Source: Solimicrobium sp. (GTDB lineage Bacteria > Pseudomonadota > Gammaproteobacteria > Burkholderiales > Burkholderiaceae_D). Taken from it: a stretch of DNA of 36,921 bases. A model generated the notes under the pieces. That model saw only the letters and a list, made by a program, of their open reading frames with translations, did no database searches and had not been told where the DNA came from. The stretch's first letter is position 1, and every line of letters starts with the position of its first letter. This document shows, in pieces, positions 17,699-26,483 of this stretch. The translations under genes and the position numbers were made by a program. The stretch spans positions 1 through 36,921 of the forward strand of contig JAJNBE010000017.1 of the NCBI GenBank assembly GCA_021155915.1, in the 5' to 3' direction.

Positions 17699-18241
17699 AT
17701 GCCTGACACTAAGGCCCCATTGATCACACAGTCGACAAAGCAATTAACCGAGCAGCATATCATGCACTTAACCCGTCAATTAGCAACGCCGGCCGAAACC
17801 GATGTCCTTGGACACTGTTTAGCCGACCAACTTGTTCCCGGTTTGATTATCTATTTACATGGAGAGTTGGGCGTAGGGAAAACGGCGTTAACGCGTGCGT
17901 TATTACACGCAGCAGGTTATAGCGGGCACGTAAAAAGCCCAACTTACACCTTAGCGGAACCGTACGAAGTTATTTTATCTGATCAATCCGTTACGATAAT
18001 GCATTTTGATTTATATCGCATGACAAGTCCGGATGAATTTTTGGAAGCTGGCTTTAGAGATGTGTTTAATCAGTCAACCATCTGTATCGTGGAATGGCCA
18101 GAAAATGGTAAGGGCGTTCTGCCCCTTCCTGATTTAGAGCTATTTTTAACTGTTGCAGGAGCCGGTCGCGTTGTAGAACTGCGTGCGATAACGGAAAAAG
18201 GAAAAACATGCCTGACTCAACTCAAGTTTCCCCCCAATTAG
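17699..18241 (+). CDS. tsaE: tRNA threonylcarbamoyladenosine biosynthesis ATPase TsaE
   Basis: P-loop ATPase of the TsaBDE complex that supports t6A formation by TsaD (encoded at 10459). The 180-aa protein has Walker A GELGVGKT, the switch SPTYTL, Walker B-like MHFDLYR and the family IVEWPENG. The family domain begins near ATPAETDVLG, so an alternative ATG at 17762 would also give a full protein. It overlaps amiC by 34 nt, an arrangement common in proteobacteria (tsaE-amiC). Confidence 0.96.
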   Translation: MPDTKAPLITQSTKQLTEQHIMHLTRQLATPAETDVLGHCLADQLVPGLIIYLHGELGVGKTALTRALLHAAGYSGHVKSPTYTLAEPYEVILSDQSVTIMHFDLYRMTSPDEFLEAGFRDVFNQSTICIVEWPENGKGVLPLPDLELFLTVAGAGRVVELRAITEKGKTCLTQLKFPPN

Positions 18242-19587
18242 TGAAAACTGGAAAAAAAAATCAACGGTCCCGCCGTATTTTTCTACAAAGTGGTTCAACG
18301 TTGCTGTTATCCATGTTGGTTCCAACATTATCCTATGCAGCACAAATTTTGGCAGTGCGAGTCTGGCCGGCAAATGACTATACGCGCGTTACCTTGGAAG
18401 GGGATATTGAATTAAAAGCGACTCAGTTTTTAGTGAAAGATCCACTGCGTATGGTGGTGGATATTGAGGGGTTGGAATTAAATTCCACTTTGAAAGAAAT
18501 TATCGCCAAAATCCAGTCGAATGATCCTTATATTAAACAGGTCAGAGTTGGTCAAAATCGGCCCAATGTTGTGCGTTTAGTTTTTGATCTCAAAGAAGAA
18601 ATTAGTCCTCAGGTGTTTACATTAAAGCCCGTGGCCGGATATAAGCACCGTCTTGTATTGGATTTATATCCGACGAATCCGGTGGACCTTATTGCCGAAT
18701 TGATCGAAAAAGGGCAATGGTTGCAGGACAAGCCTGTCGTTAAATTGGAGGAAAGCTTACAGCAGCCACTTCAAAATAATTATCCTCAACCTTTAGCGAT
18801 GCCACAACCGAAATTAAATCCGAATCCTGAACAGTTCTTCCCCTCCAATCCCGAGTTTAGCCCACCACCCTCACTTATTCGCATGGTGACTATTTGTCTG
18901 GATCCTGGTCATGGTGGCGAGGACCCTGGCGCGATTGGTCGGGGAGGCAGTCGCGAAAAAGATGTAGTACTTGCGATTGCCAAACGATTGAAAGCCAAGA
19001 TTGAACAGCAGCCAAATATGCGCGTATTTTTAACGCGCGACGCTGATTTTTTTGTGCCTCTTCATGTGAGAGTACAAAAGGCCCGAAAAGTTCAGGCGGA
19101 TTTATTTATGTCTATTCACGCAGATGCGTTTATTGAGTCCACTGCACGCGGTTCTTCGGTATTCGCCCTGTCCAATAAAGGAGCGAGCTCAACGGCAGCA
19201 AGGTGGTTGGCAAAAAAGGAAAATGCTGCTGATTTGATTGGGGGAGTAAATATTAAAAATCATGACAGGCAGCTGGCTAGCGTCTTGTTAGACCTTTCAA
19301 CTACCGCACAAATTAGTGATAGTTTAAAACTGGGCAGTGCCATATTGGGTGAAATTGGTGGCATCAACCGCTTGCATAAGGGCGCCGTGGAGCAAGCAGG
19401 GTTTGCTGTTTTAAAAGCGCCGGATATTCCGAGTGTGTTAATTGAGACGGCGTTTATTTCTAATCCCGAAGAAGAGGCAAAGTTGGTGGATGAGGACTAT
19501 CAAAATCAGATGGCCGATGCGATTTTAAACGGTATTAATCGTTATTTCGCTAAAAAGCCACCATTAGCAAAAAATCGTCTGACTTGA
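18208..19587 (+). CDS. amiC: N-acetylmuramoyl-L-alanine amidase AmiC-type (Tat-exported)
   Basis: Periplasmic cell-wall hydrolase that cleaves the amide between N-acetylmuramic acid and the stem peptide at division septa. The 459-aa protein starts with a twin-arginine signal peptide (SRRIFLQSG at 21-29, hydrophobic LLLSMLVPTLSYAA), then an AMIN domain (about 45-155; septal targeting), a Pro/Gln-rich linker (about 190-225), and an Amidase_3 zinc domain. Zinc and catalytic residues are visible in LDPGHGGEDPGA (His), the REKD Glu, MSIHADAF (His) and LIETAFISNPEE (Glu). An AAGGA ribosome binding site sits 5 nt before ATG 18208. The start lies within tsaE, so the two are likely coupled. Confidence 0.95.
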   Translation: MPDSTQVSPQLVKTGKKNQRSRRIFLQSGSTLLLSMLVPTLSYAAQILAVRVWPANDYTRVTLEGDIELKATQFLVKDPLRMVVDIEGLELNSTLKEIIAKIQSNDPYIKQVRVGQNRPNVVRLVFDLKEEISPQVFTLKPVAGYKHRLVLDLYPTNPVDLIAELIEKGQWLQDKPVVKLEESLQQPLQNNYPQPLAMPQPKLNPNPEQFFPSNPEFSPPPSLIRMVTICLDPGHGGEDPGAIGRGGSREKDVVLAIAKRLKAKIEQQPNMRVFLTRDADFFVPLHVRVQKARKVQADLFMSIHADAFIESTARGSSVFALSNKGASSTAARWLAKKENAADLIGGVNIKNHDRQLASVLLDLSTTAQISDSLKLGSAILGEIGGINRLHKGAVEQAGFAVLKAPDIPSVLIETAFISNPEEEAKLVDEDYQNQMADAILNGINRYFAKKPPLAKNRLT

Positions 19588-19625
19588 ATAGATCAATACA
19601 ATAGGATAACTGTGGATAATACTTA

Positions 19626-19654
19626 TTTACTCTTCATAAGCTGGAAGAGATAAT
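19626..19654 (+). promoter_or_regulatory. Possible sigma-70 promoter for the orphan gene
   Basis: TTTACT (19626-19631), 17-nt spacer, GATAAT (19649-19654). The -10 matches 5 of 6 and the spacer is ideal; the -35 matches 4 of 6. Transcription would begin near 19661, giving a leader of about 130 nt. A 34-codon frame at 19658-19762 starts right at that point and would then lack its ribosome binding site on the RNA. Confidence 0.4.
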
Positions 19655-19791
19655 ACAATGATCACTTGGAATCTGTTTCGCAGTAGCTTAGAACCAAAAC
19701 AGCATTTACCTGTGTTCGCAGGGGAAGTAGATATCATGCCGTCAATTTCCTCTATAGAGTAGACCAATATATTAAAGTTAGGAGTAATTAC

Positions 19792-20283
19792 ATGAATGGA
19801 ATTTTCCCAAGAAATACCTCAGCATCTACGGTGGAGCGGATTATCAACGCGGCGGTTAAAGGTGAAAATGTAAAAGACGCTTCCCTCGGTTATAAAACTA
19901 TCTTCACGGAAGTCGGGGAGTATTTTAATAGAGCGGCTGGATTTTATGATTATTATGAGGAGCTAGACCCCTGTAAAATAGAATTATCAGAGGCGCTCGA
20001 TGGTGCTATGGCTACGTTGACCGATTCTGAATACAGTATTTCCAGTGAATTCAGTCTTAACGATGAACAGGGTATTAAGCGATATTATCGATTAGTACGA
20101 TTTAAATCAGAACCTGACTGGTTTAACTCCCAAGTTTTTGGTGGGAGCCTGTTTAGAGACATCATATCAATGTATCAATATGACGCACCTATTAGCGATA
20201 AAGATATACGACATAACATACACGATTGTTCTACTGGGTCAAAGGATAACATCAAGCTTATCTATACCTATAAAGGGAAATAA
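19792..20283 (+). CDS. Hypothetical protein, 163 aa, unrecognised
   Basis: I do not recognise this protein. It has a good ribosome binding site (AGGAG about 8 nt before the ATG), a candidate promoter upstream and a terminator-like hairpin downstream, so it looks like an independently transcribed gene. The product is soluble, with no signal peptide or membrane helix. It is rich in Tyr, Asp and Glu in the middle (FYDYYEELDPCK) and contains a KRYYRLVRFKSEPDWF segment suggestive of beta strands. The C-terminus is basic (YTYKGK). It is lodged between core genes amiC and fur. Candidates include a lineage-specific accessory protein or a secreted effector; neither is shown by the sequence. Confidence 0.75.
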   Translation: MNGIFPRNTSASTVERIINAAVKGENVKDASLGYKTIFTEVGEYFNRAAGFYDYYEELDPCKIELSEALDGAMATLTDSEYSISSEFSLNDEQGIKRYYRLVRFKSEPDWFNSQVFGGSLFRDIISMYQYDAPISDKDIRHNIHDCSTGSKDNIKLIYTYKGK

Positions 20284-20354
20284 CAAATTTTCAGGGCGAG
20301 ATGCCATAAACAGATTTACCGCTTGATTAACAGGTAATATTGATTTTGCTAGAA

Positions 20355-20387
20355 GCCCAGTCAACTTAAGTTCGGGCAATTTTTTTT
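20355..20387 (+). terminator. Intrinsic terminator overlapping the 3' end of fur
   Basis: GCCC (20355-20358) pairs with GGGC (20374-20377), enclosing the AACTTAAGTT palindrome, and is followed by AA and eight T residues (20380-20387). On the + strand it would end transcripts of the orphan gene at 19792. The sequence also encodes the last residues of fur on the other strand. Confidence 0.5.
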
Positions 20388-20786
20388 AGTGCAATTTCCA
20401 TAAATCGCCAACGAATGTTCAGAAATAGTGAAGCCACGCTGGGTGGCGATCATTTGTTGGCGCTTTTCAATCTCATCATCATAAAATTCTTCCACTCTCC
20501 CGCAATCTAGGCAAACCAAATGATCATGATGCGTGCCTTCGTTGAGTTCAAATACCGATTTGCCCGTTTCAAAGTGATTGCGATGAATAATTCCAGCCTG
20601 TTCAAATTGCGTCAAAACCCGATAAACAGTCGCTAATCCCACATCCATATTTTCATTTAACAAGATTTTATAGATATCTTCAGCGGAAAGGTGACGTACT
20701 TTACTGCTTTGAAAAATTTCTAAAATTTTTAAACGGGGCAGGGTAGCTTTTAAGCCGCTGGATTTGAGATTAGGTGTTGTAGGCAT
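20361..20786 (-). CDS. fur: Ferric uptake regulator Fur
   Basis: Iron-responsive dimeric repressor; with Fe2+ it binds operator boxes of iron uptake genes. The 141-aa form starting [18 protein letters not shown] matches the normal N-terminus. The winged helix ([14 protein letters not shown]...[18 protein letters not shown]) is followed by the metal-binding dimerisation domain with [16 protein letters not shown] and CTKKNC cysteines. An upstream in-frame ATG (20822) would add 12 residues but has no ribosome binding site, so I chose 20786. Divergent from bamE across 77 nt, as I recall from other betaproteobacteria; no clear 19-bp Fur box was found in that gap. Confidence 0.96.
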   Translation of the reverse strand: MPTTPNLKSSGLKATLPRLKILEIFQSSKVRHLSAEDIYKILLNENMDVGLATVYRVLTQFEQAGIIHRNHFETGKSVFELNEGTHHDHLVCLDCGRVEEFYDDEIEKRQQMIATQRGFTISEHSLAIYGNCTKKNCPNLS

Positions 20787-20863
20787 TTTTTTTTCTTCAA
20801 TGTTGGATATCTGCTTTATCATATTATGTTTTCGTGCTGAAGCTTAATGAATTAGGGATATTT

Positions 20864-21448
20864 ATGCGAATGTTGCAAAAATGTAATTTTAAAATTAGGG
20901 TTTGTTTATGCCTTTGTTTGCTCGCTATCGTATCGGGTTGCGCTAGCCAACGCTCACCTGCTAGTGGAATACCAGTTACTGCAATCAATAATGCGGCGCT
21001 AGTATCGTCAGAAATTGGGAATGCTCAAGGCAACGGACACGTTGCTGAGAGCAAGACGCCTGAAAACCTCAGTACCAAAACCGTTGCTCCGGTGGGTTTT
21101 GCTAAATTTTTAGGAATTTTTACTCCCTATCGTATCACCATTCAGCAAGGTAATTTTGTTTCGAAAGAAATGATCGCTCAAGTCAAAGAAGGGATGACGC
21201 GTGAACAAGTGCGCTTTCTATTGGGCACCGCATTATTAACTGATATGTTTCATTCCGATCGCTGGGATTATATATTTCGTTTATTAAAACCAAATGGTGA
21301 ATCAATTACGTCTCGGGTCACAGTCTATTTTCATCAAAGCCTCGTTTCTAGGATAGAGCGCGGTGATTTGCCTAGTGAAAGAGAATACTTGGCAAGAATT
21401 ACCGATGCAGCGGTTGTTGCGCCGAACAGTTCAACGGATTTACCTTAG
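20864..21448 (+). CDS. bamE: Outer membrane assembly lipoprotein BamE (SmpA/OmlA)
   Basis: Lipoprotein subunit of the BAM complex that inserts beta-barrel proteins such as the porin encoded at 30968. The 194-aa precursor has a basic N-region, a hydrophobic core and lipobox VSGC with the acylated Cys26. A low-complexity linker leads to the SmpA/OmlA fold: [43 protein letters not shown]. The ATG at 20864 has AGGG 6 nt upstream; a GTG 30 nt earlier is less likely. Somewhat longer than E. coli BamE because of the extended linker. dapB follows 43 nt later on the same strand. Confidence 0.95.
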   Translation: MRMLQKCNFKIRVCLCLCLLAIVSGCASQRSPASGIPVTAINNAALVSSEIGNAQGNGHVAESKTPENLSTKTVAPVGFAKFLGIFTPYRITIQQGNFVSKEMIAQVKEGMTREQVRFLLGTALLTDMFHSDRWDYIFRLLKPNGESITSRVTVYFHQSLVSRIERGDLPSEREYLARITDAAVVAPNSSTDLP

Positions 21449-21491
21449 CTTTATCGGAAATAATTATCTTAAAAAACGAAGATTGAAACCA

Positions 21492-22343
21492 ATGACTAAT
21501 TTGACAAAAACCGGTTCGAATGGGATTCCTTTGAAGATAACTATTGCCGGTGCTTCAGGGCGCATGGGTCAGATGTTGATTGAGGCCGTAAATAGTGCGT
21601 TTGATGCACAGTTATCCGGTGCACTGGGGGTAGCCGGGCATGATGCTGTTGGACAAGACGCGTCTGCTTTTTCAGGGAAATTATCGGGAGTATTAGTTAC
21701 TTCTGACTTATCAGTTGCCTTAGCGAATGCCGAAATTTTAATTGATTTTACACGCCCTGAAGGGACATTAAAACATCTTGAATATTGTGTTGAACATAAT
21801 ATTAAAATGATTATCGGCACAACGGGATTTGACGAGGTGGGGAAGAAAGCCATCGCTGCGGCAGCAAAAAAGATTGCTATCGTATTTGCACCCAATATGA
21901 GTGTGGGAGTGAATGTAACAATGAAATTGTTGGAACTGGCGGCGCAAAGTTTTTCTGAAGGTTACGACATTGAAATTATCGAAGCACATCATCGCAATAA
22001 AGTTGATGCGCCTTCGGGAACAGCGTTAAAAATGGGTGAAGTAATTGCCGGTGCAATAGGGCGTGATTTGAATGAGGTTGCAGTGTACTCGCGCGAAGGA
22101 ATAACTGGGGAACGTGATCCTTCTTCAATCGGCTTTGCTACCATCCGAGGCGGGGACATCGTTGGTGACCACACTGTTATGTTTGCCGGCATCGGTGAGC
22201 GTGTGGAAATCTCACATAAATCCTCTTCACGAGTGACCTATGCAAACGGGAGTCTACGTGCCGCCCGTTTCTTGCGTGACAAGCCATATGGTCTATTTGA
22301 TATGCAGGACGTGATTGGTTTGCGCCGGCTCGACTCAAAATAA
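21492..22343 (+). CDS. dapB: 4-hydroxy-tetrahydrodipicolinate reductase DapB
   Basis: NAD(P)H-dependent step of the lysine/diaminopimelate pathway, supplying DAP for peptidoglycan. The 283-aa protein has the Rossmann motif AGASGRMG (19-26), IIGTTGF, the cofactor-proximal APNMSVGVN segment, and the catalytic/substrate motif [18 protein letters not shown] 21492 is selected since the dinucleotide-binding fold starts at residue 15. The frame stays open 129 nt further upstream, overlapping bamE, but those codons do not resemble DapB. In Burkholderia relatives I recall exbB/exbD-like genes next; here leuS follows directly. Confidence 0.97.
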   Translation: MTNLTKTGSNGIPLKITIAGASGRMGQMLIEAVNSAFDAQLSGALGVAGHDAVGQDASAFSGKLSGVLVTSDLSVALANAEILIDFTRPEGTLKHLEYCVEHNIKMIIGTTGFDEVGKKAIAAAAKKIAIVFAPNMSVGVNVTMKLLELAAQSFSEGYDIEIIEAHHRNKVDAPSGTALKMGEVIAGAIGRDLNEVAVYSREGITGERDPSSIGFATIRGGDIVGDHTVMFAGIGERVEISHKSSSRVTYANGSLRAARFLRDKPYGLFDMQDVIGLRRLDSK

Positions 22344-22467
22344 GTTGCCAGGGGAAGGTTGGGCTAGCGCTTCATCAGCTCAACACCTCACTTCAATACC
22401 ACTAAATGTTAAAAATTTGATGATGCGGTTTTCTTCTGACATATATTTGTCCATCAAGCTATGTAGT

Positions 22468-22487
22468 TTGAGGAAGCGCTTCCTCAA
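22468..22487. promoter_or_regulatory. Perfect 20-bp palindrome upstream of leuS
   Basis: TTGAGGAAGCGCTTCCTCAA is a perfect inverted repeat with no spacer, 31 nt before the leuS start. No T-run follows, so it is not a typical terminator. It could be an operator for a dimeric regulator or a leader hairpin that affects leuS translation. Confidence 0.5.
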
Positions 22488-22518
22488 CCGATAAACTTTG
22501 AACTGAATCCTACCTCCA

Positions 22519-25179
22519 ATGCAAGAAAAATATATTCCCTCTGAAGTTGAGCAAGAAGCACAAGCCCACTGGCAAAAGATTAATGCTTACCACACCTTAG
22601 AAAATGATCCTCGTTTTCCAAAAGGTAAGTACTACGCCTGCTCAATGCTGCCGTATCCATCGGGCAAATTACATATGGGGCATGTGCGTAATTACACCAT
22701 AAACGATATGCTGGCACGTCAGTTGCGCATGAAGGGTTATAACGTCCTAATGCCAATGGGTTGGGATGCGTTTGGTTTGCCGGCAGAAAATGCAGCCATG
22801 GCCCTCAAAAAATCACCTTCCGAGTGGACCTACGCCAACATCGGAGACATGAAATCGCAAATGCAGCCGTTAGGATTAGCATTTGATTGGACGCGCGAAA
22901 TTGCTACTTGTGATCCGGATTATTACAAGTGGAATCAATGGTTCTTTTTAAAGTTATTGGAAAAAGGTATTGCTTACAAGCAGACTCAGGTGGTGAATTG
23001 GGATCCCATTGATCAGACCGTACTGGCGAATGAACAAGTAGTAGATGGTCGGGGGTGGCGCTCAGGCGCCTTAGTGGAGAAGCGCGAAATTCCGGGTTAT
23101 TACTTCGGCATTACTCAGTACGCGGAAGAGCTATTGACTAGCATTAATGATTTATCAGGATGGCCCGAACAAGTTCGTATTATGCAACGTAACTGGATAG
23201 GCAAAAGCGAGGGTGTACGCTTTGCTTTTCCACATCAGATTAACGATGACGCTGGCGTGCTTATTCAAGAAGGGAAATTGCATGTATTCACGACCCGGCC
23301 TGATACGATTATGGGGGTCACTTTTTGTGCGGTAGCAGCAGAGCATCCGTTAGCGACATTGTCTGCAAAAAATAATCCGGTACTAGCAGCATTTATTGAA
23401 GTGTGCAAAACGGGTGGAACCACTGAAGCTGAAATGGCAACCAAAGAGAAAGAAGGGTTGCCAACGGGATTATTCGTTACTCATCCACTAACTGGTCGGC
23501 AAATAGAAGTTTGGGTGGGAAATTACGTTTTGATGACTTACGGTGATGGAGCTGTGATGGGCGTTCCGGCTCATGATGAACGTGATTTTGCTTTTGCTAA
23601 AAAATATCGTTTAGCTATCCAACAGGTTATCGCAGTGGAAGGGGAAAGCTTTAATGAACAAAACTGGCAGGAATGGTATGGGAATAAAGAGCATGGGATC
23701 ACCATTAATTCGGGTAAATTCAACGGGTTAACTTGCCAGGAGGCGGCCAGTGCTGTTGTGACGGAGTTAGTGGGTAAAGGTCTAGGCGAAAAGAAAACCA
23801 CCTGGCGTCTCCGTGACTGGGGCATTAGCCGTCAACGTTATTGGGGCACGCCAATTCCAATTATTCATTGTGTTTCCTGTGGTTCTCTTCCTGTACCAAT
23901 CGAAGATTTACCTGTCATTTTGCCGACTAATTGTATTCCAGATGGATCGGGAAATCCTTTAAAGTATCATGCTGATTTCTTAAACGTCGCTTGTCCGAAA
24001 TGTGGAAAACCCGCCCAACGTGAAACTGACACGATGGATACCTTTGTGGATTCTAGCTGGTATTACATGCGATACACCTGCGCAGATGCAAATGCCATGG
24101 TTGATTCCCGTAACGATTACTGGATGGCGATGGATCAGTACATCGGTGGAGTAGAGCATGCTGTTATGCATTTGTTATACGCACGGTTTTGGACAAAAGC
24201 CATGCGCGATATGGGCCTGGTTAAGTTTGATGAGCCATTTATTAACTTGTTTACGCAAGGAATGCTGCTAAACGAATCCTTTTTTCGTGAAGATACTCGC
24301 GAAGGCTCCTCAGGAAAAAAAACCTGGTATTACCCTAACGAAATTGAAGTGGCATTTGACGAGAAAGGTCGACCCGTTTCAGCAAGCTTAAAAAGTGATG
24401 GACTTCCCGTTCAGTTAGGCGGCATTGAAAAAATGTCGAAGTCTAAAAATAACGTGGTGGAACCGAAAGATATTATTAGTCGGCTTGGTGCGGATACAGC
24501 CCGATTATTCACGATGTTTGCCGGCCCACCAGATCAAAGTGCCGCTTGGAGTGACGCTGGTGTTGAAGGTGCGGCACGCTATTTGCGTCGGTTGTGGGCG
24601 AATGCTTATAAACATGTGGTAACAATTCAAGGGGCCGGCAATATCGATAGTTCCAGTACTGATTATGTCGAGTCGGTAAAAGCTCTGCGCCGCGAAGTAC
24701 ATCTCACGTTAAAGCAAATTGATCATGATTACCAGAAGTTGCACTACAATACCGTTGTTTCAGGGGCCATGAAATTGCTCAATGCAATTGAAGCATTTCA
24801 GTTCGAAGAGGCGGCGGGTCAAGGTCATGCCGAAGCACTCAAAGAAGCCTTCAGTATTTTACTCCGCACTTTGTATCCAGTTTGCCCACATATTTGTCAT
24901 GTACTGTGGAAAAATCTCGAATTGGGAGGGGCAAATAATGTTGAAATAATTCATGCTCCCTGGCCAGAGGTAGATGAGACTGCGTTAGTCCAGCATGTAA
25001 TTGAACTTATGGTGCAGGTAAATGGTAAATTACGGGGCTCAATTAAAGTTGCGCGCGAGGCCGATAAGACTAGCATTGAAAAGACTGCGCTGGCCCAGGA
25101 GCACGTGCAGAAATTTTTAACGGGAGTACCTAAAAAAATTGTTATCGTGCCGGGGAAATTGATCAATATAGTCGTGTAA
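22519..25179 (+). CDS. leuS: Leucyl-tRNA synthetase LeuS
   Basis: Charges tRNA-Leu and edits mischarged tRNA. The 886-aa class I synthetase shows the HIGH-type signature HMGH (52-55) in the segment [16 protein letters not shown], the CP1 editing domain with TTRPDT and [15 protein letters not shown], a zinc-finger-like CVSCG...CPKCG insertion, [18 protein letters not shown], the KMSKS loop (638-642) in [14 protein letters not shown], the anticodon-binding domain and the small C-terminal domain (VNGKLRGSI). Slightly longer than the roughly 860 residues usual in proteobacteria. No clear Shine-Dalgarno before ATG 22519; the N-terminus [11 protein letters not shown] fits the family. A 20-bp palindrome lies just upstream. 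Confidence 0.98.
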   Translation: MQEKYIPSEVEQEAQAHWQKINAYHTLENDPRFPKGKYYACSMLPYPSGKLHMGHVRNYTINDMLARQLRMKGYNVLMPMGWDAFGLPAENAAMALKKSPSEWTYANIGDMKSQMQPLGLAFDWTREIATCDPDYYKWNQWFFLKLLEKGIAYKQTQVVNWDPIDQTVLANEQVVDGRGWRSGALVEKREIPGYYFGITQYAEELLTSINDLSGWPEQVRIMQRNWIGKSEGVRFAFPHQINDDAGVLIQEGKLHVFTTRPDTIMGVTFCAVAAEHPLATLSAKNNPVLAAFIEVCKTGGTTEAEMATKEKEGLPTGLFVTHPLTGRQIEVWVGNYVLMTYGDGAVMGVPAHDERDFAFAKKYRLAIQQVIAVEGESFNEQNWQEWYGNKEHGITINSGKFNGLTCQEAASAVVTELVGKGLGEKKTTWRLRDWGISRQRYWGTPIPIIHCVSCGSLPVPIEDLPVILPTNCIPDGSGNPLKYHADFLNVACPKCGKPAQRETDTMDTFVDSSWYYMRYTCADANAMVDSRNDYWMAMDQYIGGVEHAVMHLLYARFWTKAMRDMGLVKFDEPFINLFTQGMLLNESFFREDTREGSSGKKTWYYPNEIEVAFDEKGRPVSASLKSDGLPVQLGGIEKMSKSKNNVVEPKDIISRLGADTARLFTMFAGPPDQSAAWSDAGVEGAARYLRRLWANAYKHVVTIQGAGNIDSSSTDYVESVKALRREVHLTLKQIDHDYQKLHYNTVVSGAMKLLNAIEAFQFEEAAGQGHAEALKEAFSILLRTLYPVCPHICHVLWKNLELGGANNVEIIHAPWPEVDETALVQHVIELMVQVNGKLRGSIKVAREADKTSIEKTALAQEHVQKFLTGVPKKIVIVPGKLINIVV

Positions 25180-25554
25180 CTCCAGAGATCAAGCAGTGTA
25201 ATGAGACTCTCAATTAATTGCATGACTTATCACGTCTCACGCTATATTAATTCGTCCGCAATCCAACAAGATGATGTGCACCAGGATCTTCATGAAGAGT
25301 CGCATAAATAAAAATATTAAGATAGGTGAAGGTGACCGGGTTGCTGTCCTAGGTGTAGCTCCACTGGAGGTAGCTATCTCTCTCAGTCGTGGAAGAGGGT
25401 GGCAATGATGAGAAGGCTGCACACGCTATTAGTAAAGACAATTTTTGTTTTTTCTAATCAGAAATCCGTATTCAAACAAAGCTTCTTCCCCAGCAGAAAC
25501 TTGCGCTTTACCGCTCTGTCTGATGCGATAGAGCCGGTCAAATCGCGGCTTTTT
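25180..25554. other. leuS-lptE gap with open but unassigned coding potential
   Basis: The lptE frame stays open upstream to a GTG at 25399, preceded by a purine-rich GGAAGAGGG, but the added 52 residues would bury the lipoprotein signal. A 44-codon frame (25274-25408) ends on a TGA overlapping the ATG at 25405. Neither resembles a known protein. I see no promoter I trust. Confidence 0.3.
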
Positions 25555-26082
25555 ATGCAAATGTTCTGTCAGTATGGACGCAAAAATGTATATTCCTTGT
25601 TAAGGCAGTTTGTTATGGTGCTGGCCTCTCTATCGCTGATGACTGCCTGTGGGTTCCATCTACGCGGTGTGACTGAATTTCCGTTTGAGGCAATTTATGT
25701 AAATGGTTCAGAAACCACTCCGCTGGGGTTAGCTTTGCGACGCAATTTAAAGGCGCAGCAACATACTAAATTGACCTCAGAAGCCAGTGCTGATGTAATC
25801 TTGGATATCCTCTCCGAACGACCAGAAAAAGTCGTGCTTTCTTTAACGGTGCAGGGTTTTGTACGAGAATCGGCCTTGAACAGTTTTTTGACTTATCAAG
25901 TGCGCAGTCGTGATGGGGGAATAGTGGTGCCCCCTACAACTATTGTGGTGCATCGTGTAATCACTTATAACGAAAATGTGGTTCTGTCCAAAGAGGTAGA
26001 GGAAGCAGCGCTTTTTAAAGATATGCAAGCTGATTTGGTGCAACAAATAATACGTCGTCTTTCTATGCTAAAAATAGGCTGA
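25555..26082 (+). CDS. lptE: LPS-assembly lipoprotein LptE
   Basis: Outer-membrane lipoprotein that plugs and stabilises the LptD translocon for lipopolysaccharide. The 175-aa precursor has a signal peptide with lipobox MTAC (Cys32) followed by GFHLRG, the hallmark LptE N-terminus, and the short beta-sandwich typical of the family (FPFEAIYVNG, LRRNL, DVILDILSERPEKVVLSL, a VRSRDG strand, and the C-terminal helix DMQADLVQQIIRRL). The start is uncertain: ATG 25555 or 25561 gives a normal signal peptide. An upstream start at 25405 has a better ribosome binding site but would make an implausibly long N-region. Its usual partner holA lies downstream, separated here by an unusual 400-nt gap. Confidence 0.88.
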   Translation: MQMFCQYGRKNVYSLLRQFVMVLASLSLMTACGFHLRGVTEFPFEAIYVNGSETTPLGLALRRNLKAQQHTKLTSEASADVILDILSERPEKVVLSLTVQGFVRESALNSFLTYQVRSRDGGIVVPPTTIVVHRVITYNENVVLSKEVEEAALFKDMQADLVQQIIRRLSMLKIG

Positions 26083-26092
26083 TTATCCTACC

Positions 26093-26469
26093 TTCCTCAG
26101 GTGGCCAGGCTTACGATTTTTACCCCTCTGACCACATTTCTGATGCTCAGGAAACTTTCTTGTACCGGAGGCAGAATGCAGGCATTCTGAAAGCTCTGCT
26201 ATATTTTAGAAATTCTTTTGGAATGGGAAGACTACCCCCACAGAGTCTCTTACAAGGGCAATTTGGTTTGCAGGGCAGTAGGTGTACCTCCCATGCTGTT
26301 GCCGGGATAAAGACGCCTTCTTCAGGGGCAGAGGATGAGGAATTGAGATGAGCTAAAATAGACAACCAAGCCTGTAGCGCGCTTTAACGCAAATAGTAGA
26401 ACGGGCAAAGAGCGAAATGTTCAACTTATTCGTCCATTTGTCATAGCTACCAAGCGTTCACCTGAGGAA
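26093..26469. repeat. 377-bp block bounded by 11-bp perfect inverted repeats, in the lptE-holA gap
   Basis: TTCCTCAGGTG (26093-26103) and CACCTGAGGAA (26459-26469) are perfect inverted repeats at nearly the exact limits of the 401-nt gap between lptE and holA. Inside lies a second inverted repeat, CAGAATGC-AG-GCATTCTG (26172-26189). Both strands have open frames of 60-70 codons with no recognisable product, and the interior looks GC-richer than its surroundings. No target-site duplication was seen. It could be a small non-autonomous element or a remnant. There is no convincing gene or promoter in this gap. Confidence 0.45.
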
Positions 26470-26483
26470 TTTAGGGTTATTGT

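Noticed and set aside
19611..19619. TGTGGATAA, reverse complement of the DnaA box TTATCCACA
   Set aside because: A single 9-mer match is expected by chance fairly often in 37 kb on two strands. There is no cluster, and no dnaA, dnaN or AT-rich unwinding region nearby, so it is not called an origin.
19658..19762. 34-codon frame before the orphan gene
   Set aside because: It has a GGAAGAG upstream, but the likely promoter would start transcription at or after its ATG, and the peptide resembles nothing known. Kept only as a note.
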